IMG/VR virus record: IMGVR_UViG_3300021091_005099
Location: 1-64,000 of that record
Source of the DNA: a virus
Strand: one strand, 5' to 3'
DNA: 64,000 nt
Part shown: positions 18,301 through 25,085 of the stretch, piece after piece
Layout of the letters: the number at the start of each line of letters is the position of its first letter
How positions within the stretch are numbered: the stretch's first letter is position 1
Translations under genes and position numbers: made by a program
The notes under the pieces: generated by a model
Database searches by the model: none
The model's input: the letters and a program-made list of their open reading frames with translations, nothing else
Told to the model about the DNA's origin: nothing

Positions 18301-20296
18301 GGAGCATATCACAGTTGACGCAATTATTGATAATACATCGTCCCCCCACATTCTATCGATACAAGGAACAGGTAGCTCCGTACTAAACTCTGTCTCTTGG
18401 TACAGAATAGGATTGGGGGCAAACACAGTGGGAACTTCAGGTACTCAAGTAGTTACACTAGTATTGCCATATCTAGATTCCGTAACAGTGCCGCTAGAGT
18501 CTCCAGGATGGGATAAAAATATTTACAGAGGCGCCAAGTATTTTATCACAGTTGAATCAATAGGAATTTCTCCCGTAGAAAGAAGTAACATGGAGGTGCT
18601 AATGGTGCACGATGGAACGAATGCCTATGCCACCGTGTATAATGTGGTTCGCACGACAGCCACAGACATGGTAACTGTATCAGTGGATATCAATGCAGGA
18701 CAGGCTAGATTGTTGCTGGCATCTAATCTATATGAATGTAGTGTCAAGGCCTATAGAATATTACTTGGAGAGGCAGATGTTAACGATGGAACTAATTTTA
18801 GAGGCACCACGTCAATTTCTAGTAATCAAACGACCATAGACACTTTCCAAACTTCTGATTACATCGGAGCCCACTATCTAGTGACTGCATACAATGCCAG
18901 CGAAGGATCTGCGTCCATGTCAGAAGTAACTTTAATAGTGGGTGGCTCATCTGTGTTCACCAACACCGCGCCTCATCTAAGCACCAAGTCGTCGGACCAA
19001 GTGTCGTTCACAGGGTCGATAACAGGAAACGTCACATCATTAGTTGCCAGCGCTACGTCGGGATCTGGCACTATCGTGAGCGTATATAGATTTGGATTGT
19101 TGCGTAATCCGGCCCAGGCAGAGATCGATCCTACCAAGGTCAGAGTATATCTAAATGGGATCAAGCAAGATCAATTCACAGATTATGTTGTCAACATTGA
19201 TACAGCATCTGTCACATTCAACGTTGCCCCAGCCAGCTCAGATCTGATTGCCATATCAACGGTGGTGGGAACACACTATCATGATAGTAATGATCAAATA
19301 ATTCTGCAGCCCGACAACATGGCTGTGGACGGCATCGCTATATCGCAAGGGGACATAATAACAGCTACCACATTCAACAACGCGGTTGGCATGAACCAAC
19401 GCAGAGAAACTTTTAAAGGAAACAGTGCGGGAGAGTTCTATCTATTTGGTACGCCGTTGAACAATGACTACGTGTTTGTTTGGCTGAATGGAGAAAATCT
19501 GATACAAGGTTTTGATTGGACATTGGCGGGAAATGAAATCACGATCAGCAGAACATTGCAGGACAATGACAGGATAGACGTGATGTATTTCGTGACAGAA
19601 GGCAACAACTTCTCAACAGGATTCAGAATATTCAAAGACATGCTCAACAGAACGTTCTACAAGAGAATCAGCCAGACCAACACAACGAAGCTGGCAGCCG
19701 CTCTATTATTGAACGACAAAACAATCACAGTGGTGAACGGCAGTGTGTTGAAATCCACAGATGGCAGCACGCTATTGCCTGGGGTGATCTTTATAGGCCA
19801 TGAGAGAATAGAATATCTCTACAAAGACGGCAATGTACTATCCAATATCAGAAGGGGTACCCTGGGAACGTCGATAAAAAATCATAGTGTCGGAGCAGAA
19901 GTGGTGGACGCATCTGGACAGCAGACAGTGCCTTATGCCGATACGATATACACCAAGAAACACATCGCGGATGGATCGACCACAGCATTCATCTCGTCGC
20001 AGCCCGTGAGCAGTGTGAACGAGGTTGATATCTTCGTAGGCGGAACAAGATTGCCAGCTGTGGGCGAGGACGGCAGCACAGCGAACTACACAGTGAACGC
20101 ATGGGATGGCAGCTCCGCCAACGTGATATTGAGCGAGCAACCTGCTGCAGGTACTGAAGTGAAAATTATACAAAAACGCGGGCAAACATGGTATAACAGA
20201 GGAGAAAGCACTGCCGCTGATGGTAAAGGATTGGGAAAATCCAACACAGCACAGGCCAAATTCATAGCGGGAGAACCAACAAATGCGCCTGAATAA
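6332..20296 (+). CDS. Giant baseplate/tail structural protein at the gp7 position
   Basis: A single open frame of 4,654 residues directly after gp6, where T4 has gp7 and gp8. The N-terminal 180 residues (e.g. HLPTFFRTDVNERFLSATLD) resemble large virion proteins of marine T4-like phages. Residues 186-292 look like a cupredoxin domain with potential copper ligands (H220/H222, C275, H278, M281). Residues about 2085-2530 hold at least six FG-GAP-like blades (FGYK...ISAPGD; LGES...VAGAPY; FGES...ISAPGK; FGRA...VGAPGD). Around 3210-3380 are two GSGYLTPPTVTL/KNYTSTPRVIIT motifs. From about 3520 to the end are repeated GDGS/T-type beta domains. It is probably a wedge-associated, fibre-like protein; the gp7 equivalence is positional inference. 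No frameshift or stop interrupts it. Confidence 0.8.
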   Translation: MADRPLDSQSNYDVITNENGVTLRRSVAHLPTFFRTDVNERFLSATLDQLIQPGKLVRLDGYVGRRNSYTRSITDKFIESGIEDRDSYQLEPTVTYTDKDTSSINPEDQVKFTATYDDYINQLKFFGGDASNHDRLNKEKIYSWDPAIDFDKLINYREYYWMPEGPNPILIASSGTNAVSEINVTHGAQSAYLFGTYPGSNNPSITLYRGNTYKFIFDTHGHPFYIMTEPFKTGVAEDGSTSVIYSTGVSGNGIEEGTLTFTVPTSAPDVLYYQCGNHQAMQGVFTIRTIGVATKIDVDHEIIGTKNYTLKSGTKLSNGMKVRFENNVANSAYANKEFYVEGVGTSITLTDTANMIVTGPYTEESTEPYDAVPYADRPYSISFYRPVKPDYITIKRDSIDGNAWSRYNRWFHRAVIEATAAANGYTPVLLETDRAKRPIIEFDSGLSLFNHGTTAKRSVTLIDTVTTDVFSKMVNTTGYIVDGVPLVDGMRLLITADTDPLVNNRIYLVNFVKVQGSAVTTLRLSEGSDALPLDGDAVSVEMGAVNQAKTFYYSTSEKAWIEGQSKMDVNQPPLFALFDENHKAFNNDDAYPNSTFTGSRLFEYKISPTSTVDPVLGLQIKYYTVKNLSDIVFTSDFATASFQYNIDDKSYTKNFNTGHAHQNLSRDRHVNRCGWIERTEESKQRVTRLFSVDKNELKLFPVDVFENSKSLSDLSVTVDVNHVTQNLGTDYTLVDGLTYKYVKFAKNLKVDDLIKLSCYSSAKKIAGKGIYEIPENIAVNPFNAQLKDFTYGQILNHLHDINEKNVEMIGKTPGSSNLRDIGNVRLQGGTIIQHGAALPQAMFLLIDQNANAIKSIEYCNSEYTKFKETFLANKSGSLHEGSIASRVDEIIKNISENKNVSFPFYYDDMIGHGENLSVRKYTVQDPEEIEYAIDSQFDTTTASKRAVYIYLNDQILLLGYDYNFSAETDGVTITATLAAGDIITIKDYASTVGSFVPPTPTKLGIYPKFKPEKIIDNTYRTSVNVIVGHDGSRTIAFGDYRDDLLLELEKRIYNNCKTSFNTDLLSEDDVRPGVFRTTEYNNSEIDKILSLDFYAWAGQNGIEYQNNLHYDENDFFTFNYSKNKNIKNGEKLPGYWRGIYKYFYDTDRPHTHPWEMLGHSERPSWWVGTYGPAPYTSGNELLWNDLAAGYDTGLKKTVEKYKRSGLSGYIPVDANGNLKSPVAIGLIDQYQNLGIKERWKFGDQGPSETAWRRSSQYPFSVMKLLALTKPAKFFGYFLDNSRLGKNVAGNYVNTKTQVAPTLASSTYYLDTTGGSTPSITAGYQPFIVNYLIKCGLDPAAFFYDKMKNLNVQLAYKLGGFTDKQNLKILTDSVSPGSTSGSQFIPDENYKVAFRVSNPVRDYDYSGVLVELNSNVTSDGSTLEGGYKIIGYNNIKPYFRILKPVENNNLHSISIGNSSAIIYNDYSENETVVPYGTVFNTTQQVINFLVGYGKYLESQGFVFDNFSNEIGEINNWETSAKEFLYWTRQSWAAGSAITLSPGAAGFVLKTSNSVISKFQNTLGQYSVLDSGGRAIGTQYISTKRIGNKFSISMKNTEEGIYNISMCAVQKEQILLFDNITVFSDIIFELVTGFRQQRLKLVGWKTADWNGDYYSPGFVFDEAKVDRWVANRDYQIGNTVEYLNGFYTAKQNHNSGLKFEFERWTKKKAKPSAQLIPNFDYKISQFNDFYNLETNNFDETQQKLAQHLTGYQSRPYLENLFLNDVSQYKFYQGFIREKGTLNAIDRLVKAKFYGEDININAYSEWMIKVGEFGNLDGSKSIQLILPDNNFTSNAQSIELLNDDNDAEDYARSLSIISDNFYSKPLEYSASNTFSKYDYSQQGYDRDFVQKYKTAGYVRITDAQHTAFNVSDILNLDVNRINNKDLIWIAKKSNNDWDVQRITYTGLNLITIKPVNNNTQVILGFNGVHKLTADQYIAINNSQFPNMNKVYQVRLIVDATSVLVDFANATTISGSFTVRDESTVATYGNLYRFISVRLASLDTVNEVLPYDEYKIADTVNEKPGDKIFVDNVGSQWKIYEKVDPYVIKRIASSDVADNQEFGYKTVARSDGKFIAISAPGDRGGTSQGFVNFFSRLDNQAGSVFTLINSRTMSDSTTGTGRLGESLSISTDENFIVAGAPYANILASDGSTRRNNSGLIKLFIWNPITKAYDEFTTITPADDGTENINFGWSHALAEPTADSDASVRQKYLLVGAPGYASDTGIVYLYTYTPVEDSTFAAWTQDNSVVSSQADTNKRFGHRMAINDNGDILAVSSVSPDDAGMVEIFVRNSPDSVDSTTLGFTHVQTFKGTSSQDSTLNTAFGESLSMSKDGRTLVISAPGKDNSSQADAGAVYVYKWNMDGSTNTYTLHQTIQSPETATNMRFGSTVHINHNADRLVIGAEKFANSRTQKFDSGSTTFDLQDTNIVDVNIGSGGVFTATKYNSNFILDGKLITDNVSANDDFGRAVWVIDNTVFVGAPGDDSKYSNDSTSVNDGMVAVFDLQKQGSYSWKVLQQEESLIDDRLIDSAFVFDRAAQKIKSYIDYFDPIKGRILGIADREINYKTEWDPAVYNIGTNSVTVKPDMSWAEEHVGEVWWDLSKARWIWYEQGNQEYRTKNWGKLFPGSTIDLYEWVESTLLPSAWSQQADSALGLSRKISGQPLYPDDTVLTVRQKYDSRLDGFINYYYYWVKNSVYLPDSAKSVVTRVNTTGYISNIITNPKGSGIRHFAVSDQNKLIAFNMKNDITTDNTVLNITYKDTVEEGDAHYVWKLIKEGDKDDAPNAQIERKWWDSLIGSDESGNEVPDISLSINQRYGNKIRPRQSWYVDRFDALKEIIDYTNSILAKNQMANNIRYKNLNSSEPEPTAISGEWDSTVDTYDDLTYIDTRDISGTTNVLVKNDQKFSKGFWAIYNWNGAEWIRTKLQTFKTSAYYSVIDWYDVSFDANAAIEKQLNFQYELDGLTLGNGKYVKILTADTGGWKIFESTSDGFKNIATQNGTIELKTSLYDYTIDNRGFDGEDAFDINFFDTEPKIELRKILTALRDDLLIGDLKIEYNNIFFIGLRKVLEQQKYVDWLSKTSFINVSNILRELDQRKSYRVNTENYVEEYINEVKPYHTKIREYRLGYTGLDIEDGIYSDFDLPAFYDGDEIRNVDIVNDIAVLSTYPYRFWRDNYKKYVDSITVMYGGSGYLTPPTVTLVGGTTKTVGPFTVLGTSTQGASSGQFGYFYPLYTAQVDANIADSQAGGTGTSHLLKFSEFSSIDFYMPNTGQNVAKVDRPAGYEVYTLSDVTQATARAVISGGAVSRIVVLTNGKNYTSTPRVIITGGGLNGNTPLDSARAYANLRNDLVRDISTTIKFDRVQSTATILPWASNKTYAFNDLIRYDNKLYKVITTYTSTEDFDEGLSKLLALRGDEPYITAAERTLGLYAPTAGMPGNELSQLMTGVDYGGVMVTGLAFDDGQGWDRSPWYNLPWDGFGLSRVKVFYGDGTTINFSFDFAPLPTDVYTVYFTDISDSSAQYPVAMSNVNRVRQRTQVLRGDGTTKTFTILGDDGNPAPANTVIELIPFDDDGVLTPTDDKTLDSLISGGLFKSALGVSPTDILVEGDAFITPETSYAPEENLPGSIFDSVDIRVYTAPTSGVPFIIVKNYIGDGSVTVFPIGQLAGTQASVVVSLDGATQTLNSEYTVDTQNKTVTFAAAPSAGSKISIKSFAISGSNYMVLDTFVGDGSTHSFITKSRETYQLDSSLSQLFVTVDGVPTTDYSYTVSGRNITVHLHTGDGSTANPPAAGTSVQIASFNQPPGSGRAYAEIRSQEIVYDGSTSDYTLSYPPGSIGPFSSLTLLEHNGKVLRGPDNTYYLGDGSSNTFSFAGYAGSTQDDSTSGYVDVKFGEQTGILNTPISIDSWPVHPAAEYNGVWYLAVTREEVSGELATAKYSLVHNNTQAFVSMSSITKTGIAEHITVDAIIDNTSSPHILSIQGTGSSVLNSVSWYRIGLGANTVGTSGTQVVTLVLPYLDSVTVPLESPGWDKNIYRGAKYFITVESIGISPVERSNMEVLMVHDGTNAYATVYNVVRTTATDMVTVSVDINAGQARLLLASNLYECSVKAYRILLGEADVNDGTNFRGTTSISSNQTTIDTFQTSDYIGAHYLVTAYNASEGSASMSEVTLIVGGSSVFTNTAPHLSTKSSDQVSFTGSITGNVTSLVASATSGSGTIVSVYRFGLLRNPAQAEIDPTKVRVYLNGIKQDQFTDYVVNIDTASVTFNVAPASSDLIAISTVVGTHYHDSNDQIILQPDNMAVDGIAISQGDIITATTFNNAVGMNQRRETFKGNSAGEFYLFGTPLNNDYVFVWLNGENLIQGFDWTLAGNEITISRTLQDNDRIDVMYFVTEGNNFSTGFRIFKDMLNRTFYKRISQTNTTKLAAALLLNDKTITVVNGSVLKSTDGSTLLPGVIFIGHERIEYLYKDGNVLSNIRRGTLGTSIKNHSVGAEVVDASGQQTVPYADTIYTKKHIADGSTTAFISSQPVSSVNEVDIFVGGTRLPAVGEDGSTANYTVNAWDGSSANVILSEQPAAGTEVKIIQKRGQTWYNRGESTAADGKGLGKSNTAQAKFIAGEPTNAPE

Positions 20297-20299
20297 ATA
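20292..20299 (+). promoter_or_regulatory. T4-type late promoter motif at the end of the giant gene
   Basis: AATAAATA overlaps the stop codon of the giant gene and sits seven bases before the ATG at 20307. A late transcript starting at the usual distance would begin at or next to that ATG, which supports 20307 rather than 20283 as the start of the next gene. Confidence 0.5.
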
Positions 20300-20306
20300 T
20301 AACGAA

Positions 20307-20972
20307 ATGACAGAACAAGCAAAACAAGACTCTATCAACGAAAAACAAATGAAAGAATCCAAACCACAGGACAATTCAGGAATAAAAGTAGAAGGACATA
20401 TCAAAATATGGGATCCTGCCACAGGTGAAGTCATTGTGGACAAAAGAAATGCCATACACTACGAGAACATGAGCATAGCACTGGCCAACAGTTTAGCCCA
20501 CAAGACCACAGGATTCATTCATGAGATGGCTTTTGGCAACGGCGGAACCACAGTGGATCCCACCGGCATTATAACATATCTTACTCCCAACACATCTGGA
20601 AGCAACGCTACTCTATACAATCAAACATATTACAAAGTGGTGGATGATAATTCATCATCTAACAAAGATACCACGAGAAATAAAATGGAAGTGAGGCATA
20701 CCGCGGGAAACAAATACACAGACATCGTTGTTACCTGCACGCTGGACTACGGTGAACCAGCCGGACAATCAGCATTTGACAACACCACGGATTTCAATGG
20801 TTCCTACGTGTTTGATGAGCTGGGATTGAAATCATGGGAGGGCACGGAGAACGGAAGCACCAATAAATTATTGACACATGTGATATTCCATCCTGTGCAG
20901 AAGAGCTTGAACAGATTGATACAGATAGATTATACGTTGAGGATACAGTCATTAACAACATTTACGGAATAA
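20307..20972 (+). CDS. Virion structural protein, unknown
   Basis: A 221-aa protein from the ATG at 20307; an in-frame ATG at 20283 would add eight residues and overlap the giant gene. The N-terminus is polar and Lys/Gln-rich, then mixed beta-like sequence follows with HYENMSIALANSLAHK and a FGNGGTTVDPTG turn, of a type common in marine phage tail proteins. No enzymatic motif is visible. It lies between the giant protein and a fibre paralogue, so a baseplate-periphery or fibre-attachment role is likely. I cannot assign a T4 counterpart; gp8 is possible only by position. Confidence 0.65.
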   Translation: MTEQAKQDSINEKQMKESKPQDNSGIKVEGHIKIWDPATGEVIVDKRNAIHYENMSIALANSLAHKTTGFIHEMAFGNGGTTVDPTGIITYLTPNTSGSNATLYNQTYYKVVDDNSSSNKDTTRNKMEVRHTAGNKYTDIVVTCTLDYGEPAGQSAFDNTTDFNGSYVFDELGLKSWEGTENGSTNKLLTHVIFHPVQKSLNRLIQIDYTLRIQSLTTFTE

Positions 20973-20977
20973 TTTAG

Positions 20978-22201
20978 ATGCCATACACAGTAAACAAAAC
21001 AAGCGTCACAGAATCACCCAATCAATACACGGTGCAAGATTCCGTTTTGAACACCCAAACAGACATAGCATTGATAGGAAAAGGATACGCCGGTTATGGC
21101 GAGATAGTGGCAGAAAATTTTTTACATATACTAGAAAATTTCAGCAGCGACACCGCCCCTCCGAAACCCATCAAGGGGCAGTTATGGTACGACTCACAAA
21201 CGCAAAAACTTAAAGTTTTCACGGGTACTTCTTTCCAACCAGTGGGTGGGGCCAACTACACGGCCTCATCTCCCGTAGGTTTGTCGGCTGGGGATCTATG
21301 GTTCAGTTCTTCATCCCAACAATTATATGTGAACAATGGTGGAGAGAACATATTAGTTGGACCACCAGCAACCACTGACAGCGGATTTTCTTTTGAAACT
21401 ATATTGTCATCCACAGATGCCTCAAAAAATATAACCAAATTAAAAAACAACAACGTGCTGATAGCTATCATAAGCGATGATCAATTCACTCCCAAAATTG
21501 ATATATCGGGATTCCCTGTAATCAAGAAGGGTATAACATTAACAGAAGACATAGCAGGGGTGTCATTCGCCGGTACCGCATCCAGTGCCAGCAGCCTATT
21601 AGGCATAGATCCTAACAATTTTTATCAAAAAATAGGTGGTAATCTTACCGGGAGGGTGAACATCAAGACTGATTTGGGACTGGTGATAGGTGCCGACGAT
21701 GACTTTAAAATTGCAGTGGAATCAACAGGCAACGTCTCCATAACCAATAGCACAGACAACGCGGATCTTAGTTTCATAATCAAGGACGGTGGTATCGTAA
21801 CCACAGTGATGACCATAGATGGGCCCACCTCGCGAGTGGGTATTGGTACAGTGTCTCCTTCAACAAAATTAGACGTAAGTGGCACGGTGAATGCCACTGC
21901 CTTCACAGGACCGATCACGGGAGTGATCACCACCAACAGTATCGAAGTTACCGACGCTGGAAACATCACATTTGATGGCACCATAGATGACAGCAACGGA
22001 ACTGTGTTGACGGCGGCTGAACCCACAGGAAATAACACGATCACTTTGCCCAACAGATCGGGCACAGTGCTTACCACCGGTGATACAGGCGCCAATGCCT
22101 CCATCAGTGGTAACATGTTCAAAAGCAAGGTCACATTGACCATTTTGGACTCAAGCGGCGCAGTATTAACCACACTGTATGCTCCGGGATCTGACACCTA
22201 G
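20978..22201 (+). CDS. Tail fibre-like protein, paralogue 1 of 3
   Basis: A 407-aa protein. Residues 1-150 form a module shared with the proteins at 27594 and 31670: an N-terminal xYxxNKT, then GKGYAGYGE, ENFLHILENF, KGQLWYD, KVFTGTSFQPVGG and GDLWF. The rest is beta-rich and Ser/Thr/Asn-rich, with a VGIGTVSPSTKLDVSG motif near residue 290 that is typical of trimeric fibre shafts before a tip. The shared module is probably the part that docks to the virion, while the C-terminal parts differ. It starts five bases after the previous gene. Confidence 0.75.
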   Translation: MPYTVNKTSVTESPNQYTVQDSVLNTQTDIALIGKGYAGYGEIVAENFLHILENFSSDTAPPKPIKGQLWYDSQTQKLKVFTGTSFQPVGGANYTASSPVGLSAGDLWFSSSSQQLYVNNGGENILVGPPATTDSGFSFETILSSTDASKNITKLKNNNVLIAIISDDQFTPKIDISGFPVIKKGITLTEDIAGVSFAGTASSASSLLGIDPNNFYQKIGGNLTGRVNIKTDLGLVIGADDDFKIAVESTGNVSITNSTDNADLSFIIKDGGIVTTVMTIDGPTSRVGIGTVSPSTKLDVSGTVNATAFTGPITGVITTNSIEVTDAGNITFDGTIDDSNGTVLTAAEPTGNNTITLPNRSGTVLTTGDTGANASISGNMFKSKVTLTILDSSGAVLTTLYAPGSDT

Positions 22202-22210
22202 TTTTTTATG

Positions 22211-22239
22211 TTGACAATTTTTTATTATTCTTTTAGTAT
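22211..22239 (+). promoter_or_regulatory. Sigma70-like promoter before the 325-aa structural gene
   Basis: A perfect -35 TTGACA (22211-22216), a 17-base spacer and TAGTAT (22234-22239). A second -10-like TAAAAT lies at 22242-22247, eight bases before the ATG. The 54-base gap between genes is very AT-rich. Confidence 0.5.
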
Positions 22240-22255
22240 TTTAAAATAGGATCAC

Positions 22256-23233
22256 ATGGCTGTTAGAACTCCATTATACTTTGACGATACATCACCAGTA
22301 TCCACTCCCATCTTGAAAGAGATGTCTGCGGGACAGATCAACGAGATCAAAAATGCTTTCAAGCAGTTGTATTTCCAATCTCCTTCGGTGAGATTAGATG
22401 TAGTTCCAGGCGGTGGTGGCAACATGGCATTGCCTGACAGCAGTCTAATGACAGATACCAGATTGGTGGCGGGAGCTTATGCCACAAATCCCACTGCTTT
22501 CCCAGGAGAGGAAACAACGCAGGAACCACAGATACAGACGGTGGGATATAATAGATTGGATCAAGTGATAGAATCGGTGTCCGAGCCAATCAATACCAAT
22601 AGCATACAATATCCCATATACTATTATACGGACGGATCCTCACAACCAGTTTTAAGATCAATGACGTTGCAGGATATGTATGACACTTTCGCAGAGCTGG
22701 TTGTCACCGACGATCTTTCCGTGGGAGGTGCTGTGTACACAGTATCGACCAGCACGACAGAAGCAGGATACACAGAAGTCAGTGGAGATCAAACACCGAT
22801 CTTTTTAGACACCAGGGCCAATCCAGCGGGCTACAATGCAGGTGAAATTCCAGAAACTGAAGATTCAACAACCACAGAAGAAGTACAAAATTATTATCTA
22901 CATAAAAAAAATTACACTACACCTGCTTATCAAGCACCGTCCAGATTAACTGCGTCAGGCAATATCATTACTCCAACCACAGCAACCTGGAACACCATCT
23001 TCCAATCTATCATACGTTACATGGTGGCCAATGTTGAAGGATATAGGTTGCGTTATTCTATCAATGGCACCGGCTCCACCTGTGGCACTGTGATGACAGA
23101 CACTAGGTTAGAAGGAGGCGCCGGAGTTTATGCGACCAAGTTCGAAAACGCTGATGATTACAGAGCACAAGAATTCCCAGATGGTTCCAGCACCGTAATA
23201 AGCACATACGAATTGAAAGTAAACCAGATATAA
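22256..23233 (+). CDS. Virion structural protein, unknown
   Basis: A 325-aa protein with the composition of a phage structural protein: few charged residues, Thr/Ser/Asn/Gly-rich, no enzyme motif. The N-terminus (RTPLYFDDTSPVSTPILKEM) resembles proteins in the tail modules of cyanophages and pelagiphages whose function is unknown. AGGA lies four bases before the ATG. It is followed two bases later by a 162-aa gene, and both close the first plus-strand block before the minus-strand island. Confidence 0.6.
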   Translation: MAVRTPLYFDDTSPVSTPILKEMSAGQINEIKNAFKQLYFQSPSVRLDVVPGGGGNMALPDSSLMTDTRLVAGAYATNPTAFPGEETTQEPQIQTVGYNRLDQVIESVSEPINTNSIQYPIYYYTDGSSQPVLRSMTLQDMYDTFAELVVTDDLSVGGAVYTVSTSTTEAGYTEVSGDQTPIFLDTRANPAGYNAGEIPETEDSTTTEEVQNYYLHKKNYTTPAYQAPSRLTASGNIITPTTATWNTIFQSIIRYMVANVEGYRLRYSINGTGSTCGTVMTDTRLEGGAGVYATKFENADDYRAQEFPDGSSTVISTYELKVNQI

Positions 23234-23235
23234 TA

Positions 23236-23724
23236 ATGATATTAGAGAATGGTAGATTCACCTATGCTGTGTATGCCAGTAGCAAACAGAATCTAATTTT
23301 TGCCACCTGGTACAGCGAAGATACGAAAAAGCACAATGAGATTGCTGTCAAGACCGATCTAGACAATAATATTTACAAGAAACTATTGGAGACATTCACC
23401 CCGGATGAAATCTATCAAATGACAGACCAAAAGAGGAAATTGAACAGCCAGACTTTTGAGATTTACGTGAAAGATATTGCTTTAAAATATGGCTTGGTCT
23501 ATGATCCCTTGATACATAATCCTCAGGAAAAATTAACAGTGGACAATCTGTTTAATCCGCCCACCGGAGACGTGGGCACTGATTTATTGTTCAATTTAAA
23601 ATTAAAAATATTTGATCTTCCAGAGGTGATACGATCCGAAAATACGGAATTGAAGAAAAAACTACGAGAAGTGAAAACTCCCCTAGAATCTCTCTATATA
23701 GCAGGAAAATTCTTATACGAATAG
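23236..23724 (+). CDS. Hypothetical phage protein
   Basis: A 162-aa protein with no family I recognise. It is rich in Lys/Leu/Asp and begins ILENGRFTYAVYASSKQNLIFATWY, suggesting an initial beta sheet. The C-terminal 40 residues (ENTELKKKLREVKTPLESLY) look helical, with a possible short coiled coil. It starts two bases after the upstream structural gene and its last 12 bases overlap the end of the convergent glycosyltransferase gene. Possibly virion-associated from its neighbours only. Confidence 0.6.
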   Translation: MILENGRFTYAVYASSKQNLIFATWYSEDTKKHNEIAVKTDLDNNIYKKLLETFTPDEIYQMTDQKRKLNSQTFEIYVKDIALKYGLVYDPLIHNPQEKLTVDNLFNPPTGDVGTDLLFNLKLKIFDLPEVIRSENTELKKKLREVKTPLESLYIAGKFLYE

Positions 23725-24408
23725 ATTATATTTCTCCCACTGATGTGGATGGTTGCTCATGTGGGTAAAGTGTACAAATTTGATATCAGGATAAAATTCA
23801 TTACCCAAGAACATGTAAGGATTCCCCGTCACTTCGCTATATTTTTTATTAAGATTAGCCACGGTATGCCTAGAATAAGGTTTGGGCCTGGCCTCCATCC
23901 TACAAAACCAACTGTCAGGCAGCGTGATTAATTTTAGTTTTTCTTTTACGCTGTCTTCGATAAAATGTTGTTCGCCATTGACGGGACCGCTGGTAAATCC
24001 TTCTTCTATATATTTTTTCTGCCAATGTTCCGGACGGCTCATAAACTTGTCATAGATGTAATTGCAATCACGAGGATAATATTTGTAAAATCCCCCATTG
24101 ATGTTGAATCTATTTTTTTCTCCTGTCTTGTCTCTCCACCAACCCGGAGCAGCGAGAAATTCTCCTGGGTTAACAGGATATTCAAATATTTTCTTGTAAT
24201 CATTAATAAGCAACACGTCGATATCCATGACACAAATGGGTTCATCCTGTGTGAGAGTCATGCCATACATCTTGTTCCATTGCAACTTAATGTTATCAGC
24301 CATGGGTGCTCTGATCCAATGAAACTCATATTCGGGCAATCTGGATTCTAGATAAGTTTCATATTCTGGACCATATCTGTTGCCTATCCTGACAGCAATT
24401 ATCTTCAT
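23713..24408 (-). CDS. Glycosyltransferase, GT-A type
   Basis: A 231-aa protein with the GT-A pattern: an N-terminal beta strand (MKIIAVRIGNRYG) and a DxD motif at D62-I-D64 in ICVMDIDVLLIND, expected to bind a metal-nucleotide sugar. It also has GxWWRDKTG and FNINGGFYKY, resembling the acceptor side of GT8-like enzymes. The ATG at 24408 shares ATGA with the stop of the preceding glycosyltransferase, indicating translational coupling; an in-frame ATG at 24429 is less likely. Last gene of a five-gene minus-strand island. Donor and acceptor are unknown. Confidence 0.75.
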   Translation of the reverse strand: MKIIAVRIGNRYGPEYETYLESRLPEYEFHWIRAPMADNIKLQWNKMYGMTLTQDEPICVMDIDVLLINDYKKIFEYPVNPGEFLAAPGWWRDKTGEKNRFNINGGFYKYYPRDCNYIYDKFMSRPEHWQKKYIEEGFTSGPVNGEQHFIEDSVKEKLKLITLPDSWFCRMEARPKPYSRHTVANLNKKYSEVTGNPYMFLGNEFYPDIKFVHFTHMSNHPHQWEKYNLFV

Positions 24409-25085
24409 TGCCAATAATCCTTGATCCATGAATCAACTTCGTCCTGTTTAGGACCGTTGTTCAATATACACACCTCATAATCGGGCCTCAGTTTTTCCGG
24501 GGTCGTGTCCTTGCCATATTTGGCTCCCTTCCAGTAGGAATAAGCAATGCCAGTGGGCAATAGATCTATCTGCACAGGTTCATGATATAGATAGCGATCT
24601 ATGCCTCGATATTTGAACAGTATCATGTCTTTGTTTTTTTGGAAATAATTATAGATCTCGTCACCTTGATTGTCCTGCCATTTCATTATGGATGAATTAT
24701 ATTGTGTGGGATATTTGTTTTCTGGTTTGGCTTTTTTGTGTGGCAACAAGAAACCTTCTTTCCATTGTGAATATAGAATGGACACAGTTCTTGTTTTAAC
24801 TGAAAGTAATCTCTCCATTGGCTGCAGAATTATAACATCCAGATCAAAAAAAATGTTGGTATCCCGCCTGAATAATTTGAACAGCTCCAGTTTGGGCCAA
24901 TATTGCGTCAAATCAGTCTGCATCGGAATAATTTTGATGGATGGATTAATGTCTTTGCTGTTTTCGGTGTAACAATAAAATGTGAATGGATGACCACAAA
25001 TATTTTTTTGTACCATGTTGAACAGCTTGTTCACGAATTGCGCAGAGTATTTTTCACCCCATTTGACACACATTACGTTGATCAT
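24405..25085 (-). CDS. Glycosyltransferase, GT-A type
   Basis: A 226-aa enzyme that begins MINVMCVKWGEKYSAQFVN, a start seen in many phage glycosyltransferases, and carries a DxD motif at D81-L-D83 (NIFFDLDVIIL). It probably transfers a sugar from a nucleotide donor. The chosen ATG at 25085 overlaps the stop of the upstream gene as ATGA; an upstream ATG (25103) would overlap far more. It differs clearly from the next glycosyltransferase, so the pair may add two sugars in turn. Confidence 0.75.
   Translation of the reverse strand: MINVMCVKWGEKYSAQFVNKLFNMVQKNICGHPFTFYCYTENSKDINPSIKIIPMQTDLTQYWPKLELFKLFRRDTNIFFDLDVIILQPMERLLSVKTRTVSILYSQWKEGFLLPHKKAKPENKYPTQYNSSIMKWQDNQGDEIYNYFQKNKDMILFKYRGIDRYLYHEPVQIDLLPTGIAYSYWKGAKYGKDTTPEKLRPDYEVCILNNGPKQDEVDSWIKDYWQ

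Noticed and set aside
19838-20455. Minus-strand 205-aa open frame
   Set aside because: Opposite the end of the giant protein and its neighbour; Cys/Phe/Ser-rich with no motif, typical of antisense frames.
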